A stretch of 5,920 nt of DNA from Myxococcales bacterium. Its GTDB lineage: Bacteria; Myxococcota; Polyangia; Polyangiales; Polyangiaceae. The position numbers and the translations under genes were made by a program. The stretch spans positions 1 through 5,920 of the forward strand of contig JAGQIY010001100.1 in NCBI GenBank assembly GCA_020430865.1, read 5' to 3'. Positions 1-5,848 of this stretch are shown here, piece by piece; position 1 is the first letter of the stretch; the number at the start of each line of letters is the position of its first letter. The notes under the pieces were generated by a model that saw only the letters and a program-made list of their open reading frames with translations, did not search any database and was not told the origin of the DNA.

Positions 1-1
1 C

Positions 2-3000
2 TTGACCAACGATCCGACTCCACTGATTGGGGAGGAGCAGGTGAAGGACAAGATCGGATGCAACTCCTCACCGTCGAATCCAAACCCAGAATGTAGCGGA
101 ACGCTGAAGACGGCTGGACTGAACCTCGTTCCGTATGACCCTGCTCAGCCGGGGCAAGTTGCCGACAAGTGCGCCGGCATTACTGACTTGGTGCCTTCGC
201 TCAAGACGGGGTTCCAGGGTGGCTACCTCAAGGACCACGGGACGGACGACTGGTTGCAGCCGACCGCGATCAAGTCACTCGTTTCCGGACTGCGAATGGA
301 GGTCAAGAGAGTCAGCGGCCGGGACGAATGGGCGTTGTACGTTAGCGGCCAGCCCCGGATGAGCTCGCAAGCGGGAGGCGGACTCTGGCCCGGCTGTCGG
401 TTCTCCGGCGGAACCTGCGACGAACCGAATGAAGCCGCGCTCTACGACAGCTTGTTCCGGCGCGTGCTGAATTCCACGACCCTTGGTCAGTCTCAGGACT
501 TCGACAACGCGGACCGAGAGGTCTATCGCATCATGTGGCGGGTTCAGGGCGCGCTCTGGACACTGGCCACGCTGTCGGGAACCGTACCGGAAGGGATGTT
601 CGACATCCGCGTTCCCGCCGCGGACTTCAACCAGACGTGGCAGGGCGCAAAGCAAGCCCCGGTCTTCACGGTCTTTGGCACCGGCCAGTTCACGAACGGT
701 CAGCTTCAGGGTGTCTCCGATAAGGACCGGGAGGCTCTCGGGCCAGCGGAGCCGGTGGGAACTGCCTTCGAGCTCCCCTTCAACGAAGCGCCGGCGTGGT
801 TGGTGGACCTGTACGGCGCTGGGGCGGAACCCTATCTGCACGTTTCAGGGAGTAATCCTGACATTGCAGGATTCGGGCCCGCAAACGTCGGAACGTGGAT
901 CCAACAGCAAGCTCAGCGATTCGATCTGATGAAGTGCGAATCGGATTCCGTCGTGGCCCTGATGGGCGATCCCGCGGGCGGGCCGAGTGGTCCACAGACG
1001 GACGCGACGAAAGCTGTCGAGTCCCTGAGGAAAGGCAAGGCTTGGGGGAAGCTCTGCAAGAACCAAACCGGCAATACGTTCCTCAGCCTAGCCGTCGACT
1101 CCGCTGGCAGCGCAGTTAGTACCTTTTCGGATCTGCTGGTGCTCTGGGACACAGGCGGTATTCCCGACACCTACTATACGGTCCCCAAGCTCGTTCCCCC
1201 GTCGTTTCCACTCGAGCCGCCGGATTCCGATGTCCCTTGGTACTTCGACTACGCAAAGATCGCAGATACCGCAACAGCGGGAAACGGTGGGTACGCGTAC
1301 GATGCACCGACTTGCCAGCACCCGAGATTGAATCAGGGATGGGAAGTTGGGCCGGGTTTAGCCGGGCTCCACTTCATAGCAGACACTTGCGTACAACCCG
1401 GCAGCGAGCACTTTGGCACGACGCCGCTTTTCTTTGGCGCCTGCCTTGGTGGACCTTGCCTCAATACTGAAGTGCAGTACTCGCGCCGAATGCTTTTGCC
1501 GCGCTCCTGCAGCGCCGGAAACCGCGTGCAGGCATTCGTGAACTCGTATCCCCCGAAGGGAACGTGTGCGGCGGCAGCACAGGTCGCTCAAGCAGCGACC
1601 CTTGCGTGCGTGTACTCGCTGGGTGGCCTGTCAGCGACCTCGCTCCAGCGGCCCGACCTCAAGAAGGTGGAAGATCTGGACGGCTTCGTTCTTTGGATCG
1701 ATGGCCTCGCCATTCAGTCCAAGCACGAGTTGAGCGAGCTGTACCTGGAGAAGCTACCCAAGCGCATCGTGGATCAGTTCTCTCAGGAGAAGGTCAGCAC
1801 GGACGGGCTCAAGGGAGAGCATGGGCAACAGCTGCTCGAACTGCGGAAGGCCCTCGAAACCCTGAAGGGCGGTTGGGACCGGGTTAGTGGCGATTTGGAG
1901 CAGCTCCGGGATTCCGTAGATGGCGTGCGCCTCGAGATTCGCGCAGCGAAGCTCAACAACCAGTCGGCCCTGGCGAATCTCGCCATGCAGCGCATGGGGA
2001 TACACGCCGGAATGATCGACGCGGCTGCGGGCGTCTTGGGTGCGTTCAGTGCCGGAAATCTCGGCGGAGGAATTGCGAGCACGCTGATCAACTCGGAGAA
2101 TAGCCTCACTTTTAGCGCGGCAATGCTCGCGAAGACCAATGAGATCGAAGATCTCGCGAAGCAGGAAAAGAACAACCAGGTTGCCCAAGCGCTGGTTCAA
2201 CTCCAGCTCACGAGCGGCCCCCTGTACACGGACCTGAAGGGAGCGCTGGCGGACATCAGGATTTCATCGGCGACCGTGCTCCAGATCGTGGAACAGATTC
2301 GCTTTGGGCAGGAGAAGGCCAAGTACGAGGCCGCCAAGGCTACCGGTGCGGACTACGTTCTGGACGCTGACGGCAAGCCCGTGAAGTTGCCGGTCAACAC
2401 GGTACAGCGCCGCCTCTACGATGCTACCAAGATCCGCTACGAAGCTGCGCTGAAGGACGCCAAGTACCTTGCCTACATTGCGAGACTTGCCATCGAGCAG
2501 CGCATCGGAGCGCGCCTTTCGACCATCAAGACCAAGGTGGGGCCACTCGAAGAGCCGTACCTGTGGGTTGACGACGTGTGCGACCTGACTGGCGTCGACT
2601 ACTCCAAATTGCGCAACTACGACATACCGGATGGTGGCACGCCAAGCTCGGATGCTGGCGTGGACCCCGTGACGCAGGAGTATGCCGACAGCTTCATCGG
2701 GGACTACGTCGACAAGCTGGAGAACTTCGTCGAGTACTACAACATCGCCTATCCGTCCCACGACGGTGACGACACTGCCGTTCTGTCGCTCAGAGATGAC
2801 CTCTTGGGCAACACGACGTCTTGCGTGGAGGATTCGCCGAATCTCCTTCTCTACTCCGGTGACCTTACCGGGTTTGACTTCGTCGAAGAGGCCACTGGCA
2901 GCAAGCGGCGCGGCTGGGAGGTGTTCGCTTGCGCGCCCTGGAACGAGAGCTGCTTGCGAGTCGAGCCTAGTCAGGTCCTGGCGGAGCAGGCGTACCTTCC

Positions 3001-4144
3001 GTACGTCGCTCCCAACGGCGGCTACGCCTGGCTTCACGACGACACGACGATAACGCCCGCAACGCCACCGGATCCAGACGCGGGAGTGCCTGTGCCTGAG
3101 GGAGGCGTGCCCGAGGGCGGAGCACCGACGCTATCGGGTGGACCCGATCCACGCACGGTGTCGCAGGTCGTAGAGCTGCAGGCAGGCGCGACCTACGTGT
3201 TGTCTTGGTGGGATCAAGCTCGCGACGACGTGGGGGAATTCGCCACGCAGGACCCACCGCCCTATCGAGCAAGCGTAACAGCGCCCGATGGTCAGCAAGT
3301 CGCCTACTTCAGCGACACGCCGTACCGCCCGGACAACCCGGGAGCCTTTGACGAGTGGAGCGATCGCCGACGGATCGAGTTCAAGGCGGTACAGGCTGGA
3401 GAGTATCGGGTGGCGTTCGGAGCTTCCGCCGACGGGACCCAGGTAGGAAGTGTGCTGATCGCAAATGTCCAGTTGGAGCAGGCAGCGCCCGGGGCGCTAC
3501 CCACTGCGTATGTCAACAACGTGTCCACTCGCCAGCACGTTGCGGCTGGTTGCGGAGGTCTCACGAAGGAGGATGTCCAGGGGGCCTTTACGTACGGCTG
3601 CACGGAAACCCAGCAGTGTTACTACGAGCTGGCGGCTCCACTGGTCATCGACACGACCGGTCTTGCGAAGGGCGACTCGCGCCTCAGCGGTAAGCTTGCG
3701 GCAGGCAACTACAACTTCCGGCACATAACCGTCGCCGTGAACTTCGTCGGCACAGGGTTGAAGGATTGCGAGAACACTGGGAGCAGCTCGTGCTATGGGT
3801 CCGGCTATCTCGAGTACACGCTGGATCACGATGCGTTCCAGACGAAGGTGACGCCCTGGGACGGCGTCGCTCAGATCTTCAACTTCGGGTCCGGAAGCAT
3901 CAACCACGGCAAGGGCTTGGCAGCCGAGCGCTACATCACCCTGCCCTTGGGCTCGGCAGACGCGGCGCTCTTGGGTCAGCTTGGAATGAGGAAGCCGGAG
4001 TTCCGCGGGCGGCCGCTCGACGGTAGCTACCGTTTCCGCATCTGGGATTCCCCCGACCTCGTGTGGAGCAGGTTGGAGGACGTCCAGTTCGTCCTCGAAT
4101 ACCGATACTGGTCGAAGATCACGCCACAAAGCACTGCGGAGTAG
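2..4144 (+). CDS. Large secreted/surface multidomain protein, Tc toxin A-related C-terminal half (5' partial)
   Basis: The frame is open from the window edge to the TAG at 4142-4144. A TTG at base 2 could be read as a start, but no signal peptide follows, so the gene almost certainly begins upstream; residue numbers here count from that TTG. Residues 1-545 match no family I recognise. They hold 14 Cys, seven of them between 438 and 536. Residues 550-930 are mainly helical, with no Cys from 537 to 859 and a Gly/Ala hydrophobic stretch near 661-695. Residues 947-1160 look like a galactose-binding-type beta-sandwich, and 1195-1371 are a C-terminal beta domain. Helices, a Tyr/Ala-rich helix (803-835), SLRD (929-932) and the final EDVQFVLEYRYW follow the order seen in Tc toxin A subunits. 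The 23 Cys suggest an exported, disulfide-bonded protein. The family call is by-eye inference; activity as a toxin is not shown. That the frame is a real gene is nearly certain, from its length and its in-register neighbour. Confidence 0.9.
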   Translation: MTNDPTPLIGEEQVKDKIGCNSSPSNPNPECSGTLKTAGLNLVPYDPAQPGQVADKCAGITDLVPSLKTGFQGGYLKDHGTDDWLQPTAIKSLVSGLRMEVKRVSGRDEWALYVSGQPRMSSQAGGGLWPGCRFSGGTCDEPNEAALYDSLFRRVLNSTTLGQSQDFDNADREVYRIMWRVQGALWTLATLSGTVPEGMFDIRVPAADFNQTWQGAKQAPVFTVFGTGQFTNGQLQGVSDKDREALGPAEPVGTAFELPFNEAPAWLVDLYGAGAEPYLHVSGSNPDIAGFGPANVGTWIQQQAQRFDLMKCESDSVVALMGDPAGGPSGPQTDATKAVESLRKGKAWGKLCKNQTGNTFLSLAVDSAGSAVSTFSDLLVLWDTGGIPDTYYTVPKLVPPSFPLEPPDSDVPWYFDYAKIADTATAGNGGYAYDAPTCQHPRLNQGWEVGPGLAGLHFIADTCVQPGSEHFGTTPLFFGACLGGPCLNTEVQYSRRMLLPRSCSAGNRVQAFVNSYPPKGTCAAAAQVAQAATLACVYSLGGLSATSLQRPDLKKVEDLDGFVLWIDGLAIQSKHELSELYLEKLPKRIVDQFSQEKVSTDGLKGEHGQQLLELRKALETLKGGWDRVSGDLEQLRDSVDGVRLEIRAAKLNNQSALANLAMQRMGIHAGMIDAAAGVLGAFSAGNLGGGIASTLINSENSLTFSAAMLAKTNEIEDLAKQEKNNQVAQALVQLQLTSGPLYTDLKGALADIRISSATVLQIVEQIRFGQEKAKYEAAKATGADYVLDADGKPVKLPVNTVQRRLYDATKIRYEAALKDAKYLAYIARLAIEQRIGARLSTIKTKVGPLEEPYLWVDDVCDLTGVDYSKLRNYDIPDGGTPSSDAGVDPVTQEYADSFIGDYVDKLENFVEYYNIAYPSHDGDDTAVLSLRDDLLGNTTSCVEDSPNLLLYSGDLTGFDFVEEATGSKRRGWEVFACAPWNESCLRVEPSQVLAEQAYLPYVAPNGGYAWLHDDTTITPATPPDPDAGVPVPEGGVPEGGAPTLSGGPDPRTVSQVVELQAGATYVLSWWDQARDDVGEFATQDPPPYRASVTAPDGQQVAYFSDTPYRPDNPGAFDEWSDRRRIEFKAVQAGEYRVAFGASADGTQVGSVLIANVQLEQAAPGALPTAYVNNVSTRQHVAAGCGGLTKEDVQGAFTYGCTETQQCYYELAAPLVIDTTGLAKGDSRLSGKLAAGNYNFRHITVAVNFVGTGLKDCENTGSSSCYGSGYLEYTLDHDAFQTKVTPWDGVAQIFNFGSGSINHGKGLAAERYITLPLGSADAALLGQLGMRKPEFRGRPLDGSYRFRIWDSPDLVWSRLEDVQFVLEYRYWSKITPQSTAE
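1649..2791 (+). other. Long helical/coiled-coil region with central Gly/Ala hydrophobic segment
   Basis: This covers residues 550-930 of the large protein. Charged, Leu-spaced helices (about 573-655, for example LLELRKALETLKGGWDRV) lead into a Gly/Ala/Ile-rich stretch at 661-695 containing AAAGVLGAFSAGNLGGGIAS. Further helices run from 700 to 845, including ALKDAKYLAYIARLAIEQRIG. A short linker with DGGTPSSDAGVDP follows, and then a helix ending in SLRD (929-932). Helix, small-residue segment and helix again is the layout of the translocation channel of Tc toxin A subunits, and also of alpha-pore-forming toxins in general. The pore-forming idea is inference; a structural scaffold such as a coiled-coil stalk is the main alternative. 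Confidence 0.55.
2840..3481 (+). other. Galactose-binding-like (CBM-type) beta-sandwich domain, split by a linker
   Basis: This covers residues 947-1160. It opens with NLLLYSGDLTGFDF and a Trp-bearing strand at GWEVFACAPW, and closes with GSVLIANVQLEQ. That layout is typical of galactose-binding-like or CBM4/9-like folds, which usually open with an N-L-L-x-x-G-D/N strand and end on a D-V-x-L-E strand. Internal strands include VVELQAGATYVLSWWDQAR and QAGEYRVAFGA. Cys977 and Cys984 could pair. The domain sits between the helical region and the C-terminal beta domain, a place where the Tc toxin A subunits I recall have no such module. Sugar binding is plausible but unproven. Confidence 0.5.
3053..3151 (+). 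repeat. Pro/Gly/Asp low-complexity linker with an imperfect PEGG(V/A) tandem
   Basis: This covers residues 1018-1050, with ITPATPPDPDAGVPVP followed by EGGVPEGGAP. The 15-base PEGG unit is repeated imperfectly. The segment lies inside the galactose-binding-like domain, between an early strand and the QVVELQAGATY strand, so it is probably an exposed flexible loop rather than a link between two separate domains. A shorter relative (DGGTPSSDAGVDP) occurs at residues 877-889. Confidence 0.6.
3584..4114 (+). other. C-terminal beta domain resembling the TcB-binding domain of Tc toxin A
   Basis: This covers residues 1195-1371. Features in order are CYYELAAPLVIDTT (1206-1219), NYNFRHITVAVNFVGTG (1236-1252), QIFNFGSGSINHGKG (1291-1305), RPLDGSYRFRIWDSP (1337-1351) and the closing EDVQFVLEYRYW (1359-1370). 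Tc toxin A C-termini, as I recall them, have matching elements in the same order: an F/Y-x-L-P strand, a strand like RRIKSVSVTIP, a segment like DSGLFELNF, a P-F-E-G strand, and a last strand like ISDVILHLRYT. Cys1256 and Cys1264 flank a short loop and may form a disulfide. The match was made by eye, so it is moderate evidence. Confidence 0.5.
4138..4141 (+). promoter_or_regulatory. Probable ribosome binding site for the lipoprotein gene
   Basis: GGAG lies in the last codons of the upstream gene, with nine bases between it and the GTG at 4151. It supports GTG4151 as the start, which also gives a sound lipoprotein signal peptide. The position inside the upstream gene fits translation by ribosomes finishing that gene. 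Confidence 0.55.
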
Positions 4145-4150
4145 AGCGTC

Positions 4151-5848
4151 GTGTGCAGGCGCATTGGACGCGGGTCGACTGCGCTCCGCGCCGTAGCTTT
4201 GGCTACGGCGTGGGGCGTGATCGCGGTGGGGTGCGGATCGAAGAATAGCGACGCGACCCGGACGGGGAGCGGTGGCGCCGCGGGCGTGGCCGGAATGAGT
4301 GGAGCCGGTGGCAGTGCCGGCAGTGGTGGAGCCGCAGCCGCAGCCGGAACTGGGACGGGCGGGGATGCAGCCGCAGACGCAGCCCCGGACAGTGACGCAG
4401 CCGTGGATGCGGGGGCGGACGCGGATGCGGACGCGAGCGTGGACGCGTCGGCGGACGCGGAGACGGGCATGGACGCAGCCGTGGACGCGCCGGTGTCTCA
4501 ATTCTGTGGCGACGGCATTCGCGATCCCATCACCGAGGAGTGTGACGACGGCACTGGGAGCTTGCCCGCGGATTCGTGCTCTCTCGACTGCCGCGTGACC
4601 GACGTGCTCGCGGTGCCGCCGGATCCTTCGTGGGATGGCGGACCGACGAGCAAGGTGTACCGTTCCCTGGGGACGGGGCGACATCCCGTGGGGGCGGGGG
4701 CGCAGGGGTACGGCGTTGCGTTCGTGACCACGCCGGAGCCGGCCAAGGTCGGGGTGAGCCTGTTCGACGCCCAGGGAGTGCCCGGCCCCGTGGTGTTACT
4801 GGATGAAGCGACGACCGACGCGAACGCGGCGCCGGTGGTGGCTGCGCTGCCGAATGGGAAGCTCGCGGTGGCGTGGTCCGATTTGGGAGTGGATGGCAGT
4901 GCGCGGGGCGTGGTGTTGCGCACGGTAGATCTCGCGACCGGGCAGGCGAGCGCGAGCGTGCGCCTGAACACTACGACGACGCAGAGTCAGAAGGATCCCG
5001 ACCTGATCTGGACGGGGAGCGAGCTGTGGGCGGCGTGGGTGGATAACTCGCAGCTCACCAACGGCTACTTCAACGACATCGTGATGCGGAAGCTGAGCGC
5101 GACGGGCGTTCCGCAGGGCGGTGAGGTGAAGCTCGCCGCCACCAAGGAGAACGAGTCCCGCGTGGCGCTGGCGCCCTTCGCCGGGAGCTGGGCTGCGGTG
5201 TGGCGCGTGGGCGGCGGTGGCAACGAGAGCCTGGGTGCCAAGGCGGGGAGCACCAGCTGGACGGTGCCCGTGGGCATCAGCGGCGGCGTGGAAGACGCGC
5301 CGGGCATCGCGGAGATCGACGCCACGCATCTCTTGGTGGTGTTCACGCACGACAGCCTGACGACGACGCGCCTGAGTGGCGCGGTGTTGGATATAGGTGC
5401 TCCCGGGTGGGCGACGCCCTTCGACATCACGCCGATGGTGGCGCCCTACGACAGCGACGCCACGCTGACGCAGACGCACCCCGCGCTGGTGCGTGCGGGA
5501 GATCGCCTGTTCGTGAGCTGGCGCTCGGAGCGCCTCTCGAGCACGAGCGCCACGGGGGAGGAGCTGTGGCTCAAGGAGATCACCTGGGGCAGCTCCGGCG
5601 CGACGGTGACGCTCGATCTCTCCTCGCCGGAGATCCCGCTGCCGCGGAGCTCGGATCATCAGCTCAAGGATCAGCGGAATCCCGCGCTGGCCGCCACGCC
5701 GTTGGGCCCGGGAGGCGCGATCGCCGCGGCGTGGGTGGATCGGGGCAGCAGCCTCGTGCCGAGCCAGAGCTACTGGGACGTGGTCAGCGAGCTGATCCCG
5801 GTTCCGGTCGTGCGTTTGCCCGCATTCGACGGAGGGACAGGCCAATGA
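4151..5848 (+). CDS. Surface lipoprotein with myxo-disulfide repeat and predicted seven-bladed beta-propeller
   Basis: This 565-residue protein is probably exported and lipid-anchored. The GTG start gives Arg residues, then a hydrophobic core (ALATAWGVIAVG) and Cys28. The lipobox A-V-G-C is slightly atypical, with Ala rather than Leu at -3. Residue +2 is Gly, not Asp, so there is no obvious signal for inner-membrane retention. A Gly/Ser/Ala stalk (39-71) and an Ala/Asp stalk (72-114) follow, then a four-Cys DUF4215-type repeat (118-149: Cys119, 131, 143, 147). Seven related motifs of the form P-hydrophobic-(10 or so)-hydrophobic-W/F fill 178-532, suggesting a seven-bladed propeller. No catalytic motif is visible, so binding or scaffolding is likelier than catalysis. 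The gene starts 6 bases after the large gene's TAG, in the same frame, and overlaps the next gene by ATGA, so co-transcription is likely. Sampled GC is near 70%, higher than in the upstream gene. The start is well supported; the partner is unknown. Confidence 0.93.
   Translation: MCRRIGRGSTALRAVALATAWGVIAVGCGSKNSDATRTGSGGAAGVAGMSGAGGSAGSGGAAAAAGTGTGGDAAADAAPDSDAAVDAGADADADASVDASADAETGMDAAVDAPVSQFCGDGIRDPITEECDDGTGSLPADSCSLDCRVTDVLAVPPDPSWDGGPTSKVYRSLGTGRHPVGAGAQGYGVAFVTTPEPAKVGVSLFDAQGVPGPVVLLDEATTDANAAPVVAALPNGKLAVAWSDLGVDGSARGVVLRTVDLATGQASASVRLNTTTTQSQKDPDLIWTGSELWAAWVDNSQLTNGYFNDIVMRKLSATGVPQGGEVKLAATKENESRVALAPFAGSWAAVWRVGGGGNESLGAKAGSTSWTVPVGISGGVEDAPGIAEIDATHLLVVFTHDSLTTTRLSGAVLDIGAPGWATPFDITPMVAPYDSDATLTQTHPALVRAGDRLFVSWRSERLSSTSATGEELWLKEITWGSSGATVTLDLSSPEIPLPRSSDHQLKDQRNPALAATPLGPGGAIAAAWVDRGSSLVPSQSYWDVVSELIPVPVVRLPAFDGGTGQ
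4181..4218 (+). other. Long perfect-core hairpin in the signal-peptide codons
   Basis: The arms at 4189-4197 (CGCCGTAGC) and 4202-4210 (GCTACGGCG) are exact reverse complements around a TTTG loop. In RNA the stem extends outward without a bulge to 4181 and 4218: 17 pairs in all, three of them G-U (4188/4211, 4185/4214, 4181/4218). It lies 28 bases after the start codon of the lipoprotein gene, inside codons 11-23. No T-tract follows, so it is not a standard intrinsic terminator. It could slow early translation, protect the downstream message from decay, or be a by-product of a GC-rich signal-peptide sequence. Confidence 0.6.
4265..4492 (+). repeat. Low-complexity stalk: Gly/Ser/Ala tract followed by Ala/Asp tract
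   Basis: Residues 39-71 of the lipoprotein are almost only Gly, Ser, Ala and Thr; 72-114 are a D-A-x-x-D-A-type repeat. The DNA is a degenerate GCGGAC/GACGCA hexamer array with GCCGCA repeats at 4331-4346. The 14-base word GACGCAGCCGTGGA occurs at 4394-4407 and 4472-4485, exactly 78 bases apart and in frame. It is probably a disordered spacer holding the folded part away from the membrane; its length may vary between strains by repeat slippage. Confidence 0.8.
4502..4597 (+). other. DUF4215 / myxo-disulfide repeat (single copy)
   Basis: This covers residues 118-149 of the lipoprotein. It reads FCGDGIRDP, then EECDDGTG and DSCSLDCRV, matching the C-G-D/N-G...E-E-C-D-D-G...C-S-x-x-C pattern common in surface proteins of myxobacteria and relatives. 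All four expected Cys are present and probably form two disulfides. It sits between the Ala/Asp stalk and the propeller, so it may act as a rigid joint. Confidence 0.85.
4652..5794 (+). other. Seven-repeat beta-propeller-like domain
   Basis: Seven related segments start near residues 178 (HPVGAGAQGYGVAFVTT), 228 (PVVAALPNGKLAVAWSD), 283 (PDLIWTGSELWAAWVDN), 336 (SRVALAPFAGSWAAVWRV), 384 (PGIAEIDATHLLVVFTHD), 443 (HPALVRAGDRLFVSWRSE) and 510 (NPALAATPLGPGGAIAAAWVD). Each ends in a hydrophobic strand carrying Trp or Phe. Spacing is 48-67 residues, the usual size of a four-stranded blade. I infer a closed seven-bladed propeller. Other repeat counts are possible if one copy is an edge strand. Confidence 0.65.
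5831..5836 (+). promoter_or_regulatory. Ribosome binding site for the third gene
   Basis: GGAGGG lies in the last codons of the lipoprotein gene with eight bases before ATG5845. It is a strong Shine-Dalgarno sequence, better than the GGAG used by the lipoprotein gene, and it fixes the start of the third gene. Confidence 0.75.

Noticed and set aside
2..4. TTG at base 2 as the real start of the large gene
   Set aside because: No signal peptide follows although the protein looks exported, and the frame runs off the window edge; the gene most likely begins upstream.
854..873. Inverted repeat AATCCTG / CAGGATT with a 6-base loop
   Set aside because: Seven pairs inside a coding region, with no T-tract and no gene boundary nearby; expected by chance in a sequence this long.
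1582..1600. Inverted repeat GGTCGCT / AGCGACC with a 5-base loop
   Set aside because: Short stem within the coding sequence, not at a boundary; explained by Ala/Gln codons in that stretch.
2264..3037. A 257-codon open frame on the minus strand
   Set aside because: It is antisense to the helical and galactose-binding-like regions of the large gene; no domain, no signal peptide and no good ribosome site were seen.
4145..4150. Possible terminator or promoter between the first two genes
   Set aside because: Only six bases separate the stop and the next start. The nearby hairpin at 4181-4218 has no T-tract, and no convincing -35/-10 pair was seen.
4154..4170. Twin-arginine signal in the lipoprotein (CRRIGRG)
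   Set aside because: The Arg pair is present, but the Ser/Thr before it and the Phe-Leu after it are missing; an ordinary Sec lipoprotein signal fits better.
3497..4684. A 395-codon open frame on the minus strand
   Set aside because: It lies opposite the end of the large gene and the lipoprotein's stalk. Its product is Arg/His/Val/Gly-rich with VHARVRIRVRPRIH-type repeats that simply mirror the Ala/Asp repeat. The plus-strand genes have signal peptides, ribosome sites and known domains.
4796..5845. A 349-codon open frame on the minus strand
   Set aside because: It is a shadow of the GC-rich lipoprotein gene; the product is Arg/His/Ala-rich with no recognisable domain, and it fully overlaps a well-supported gene.
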